From: JBBIRM01 sp964517975
GTDB lineage: Bacteria > Desulfobacterota > BSN033 > UBA1163
DNA: 13,284 nucleotides
Direction of reading: 5' to 3'
Assembly: GCA_964517975.1 (NCBI GenBank)
Contig: CAZFDM010000102.1
Coordinates: 1-13,284 of the forward strand
Below are positions 13,212 to 13,284 of the stretch, piece by piece. Position numbers and translations under genes: made by a program. The notes beneath the pieces were generated by a model. It had not been told where the DNA came from. It made no database searches and worked only from the letters and a program-made list of their open reading frames with translations. Position 1 is the first letter of the stretch. Each line of letters opens with the position of its first letter.

Positions 13212-13284
13212 TGAGAGATATTGAACTTTATCGTTACCTTCTTGGGGTTGAGGAACCCTGGAGGGTCAAAAAGGTGGAATTGGA
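13211..13284 (+). CDS. Transposase N-terminus, ISL3-family-like, cut by the window end
   Basis: Only the first 24 codons are visible. They contain ELYRYLLGVEEPW followed by a valine-rich VKKVEL strand, which resembles the conserved opening of ISL3-family DDE transposases (a short helix with LLG, then PW and V-x-x-V-E-L). The zinc-ribbon, helix-turn-helix and DDE catalytic parts would lie beyond the window, so integrity cannot be judged. The GGAGGA ribosome binding site is eight bases before the ATG, in the loop of a nine-base-pair hairpin. It lies in the same orientation as the operon, 106 bases after the YbjQ-type gene, and may be reached by read-through. Family assignment is from memory of the motif only. 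Confidence 0.72.
   Translation, partial: MRDIELYRYLLGVEEPWRVKKVEL

Larger units (their letters stand above)
13147..13284 (+). mobile_element. Left end of an insertion sequence, probably ISL3 family (partial)
   Basis: The transposase start at 13211 implies that an insertion sequence enters the window here and continues past the end. The left boundary is not proven. GGTTCATCC at 13147 is my tentative guess for the terminal inverted repeat, because IS ends of this family often begin with GG and the sequence changes character there; the right end is not available for comparison. The stretch 13105-13146 holds no gene or clear terminator. Confidence 0.45.

Overview
The window is about 13.3 kb of compact bacterial chromosome of moderate GC content, with every gene on the + strand. 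The protein families and the order thrS-infC-rpmI-rplT-pheS-pheT-ihfA-merR point to a deltaproteobacterium in the broad sense (Desulfobacterota/Myxococcota-like). Supporting signs are an IHF alpha gene and a small MerR-type gene directly behind pheT, and a PheS with the four-cysteine insert. This placement is inferred from gene order and motifs, not from a search.

Layout: 1-244 is a gene-free leader with two different 7-bp-phased tandem repeats. Then come tsaD (tRNA t6A synthesis, 245-1264) and rsmA/ksgA (16S rRNA dimethylation, 1346-2176). After a 137-bp AT-rich gap with a sigma70-like promoter comes clpB (disaggregase, 2314-4899). A second promoter with a perfect TTGACA box at 4921 precedes tRNA-Val(GAC) (4977-5051), a structured leader (about 5071-5168) and the translation operon: thrS, infC, rpmI, rplT, pheS, pheT, ihfA, a merR-like regulator, and a zinc-ribbon/YbjQ-domain gene (ends 13104). 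The last 74 bases are the start of a transposase that looks ISL3-family, cut off by the window end.

The genes form a coherent protein-synthesis neighbourhood: tRNA modification and rRNA methylation, a tRNA, two aminoacyl-tRNA synthetases, IF3 and two 50S proteins, followed by the nucleoid/recombination factor IHF alpha and a small regulator. Spacers between genes in the operon are 15-113 nt, and I found no convincing intrinsic terminator within it, so one long transcript from 4921 with internal RNA-level control is plausible.

I do not see an undescribed defence, metabolic or mobile system; the window is mainly housekeeping. The points worth a second look are at RNA or spacer level: a probable AUC start for infC, a tandem-hairpin thrS leader that can close into a three-way junction, a stem covering part of the pheS ribosome binding site, heptanucleotide-phased repeats in several spacers, a zinc-ribbon/YbjQ fusion protein, and a transposase start preceded by a hairpin that presents the Shine-Dalgarno sequence in its loop.
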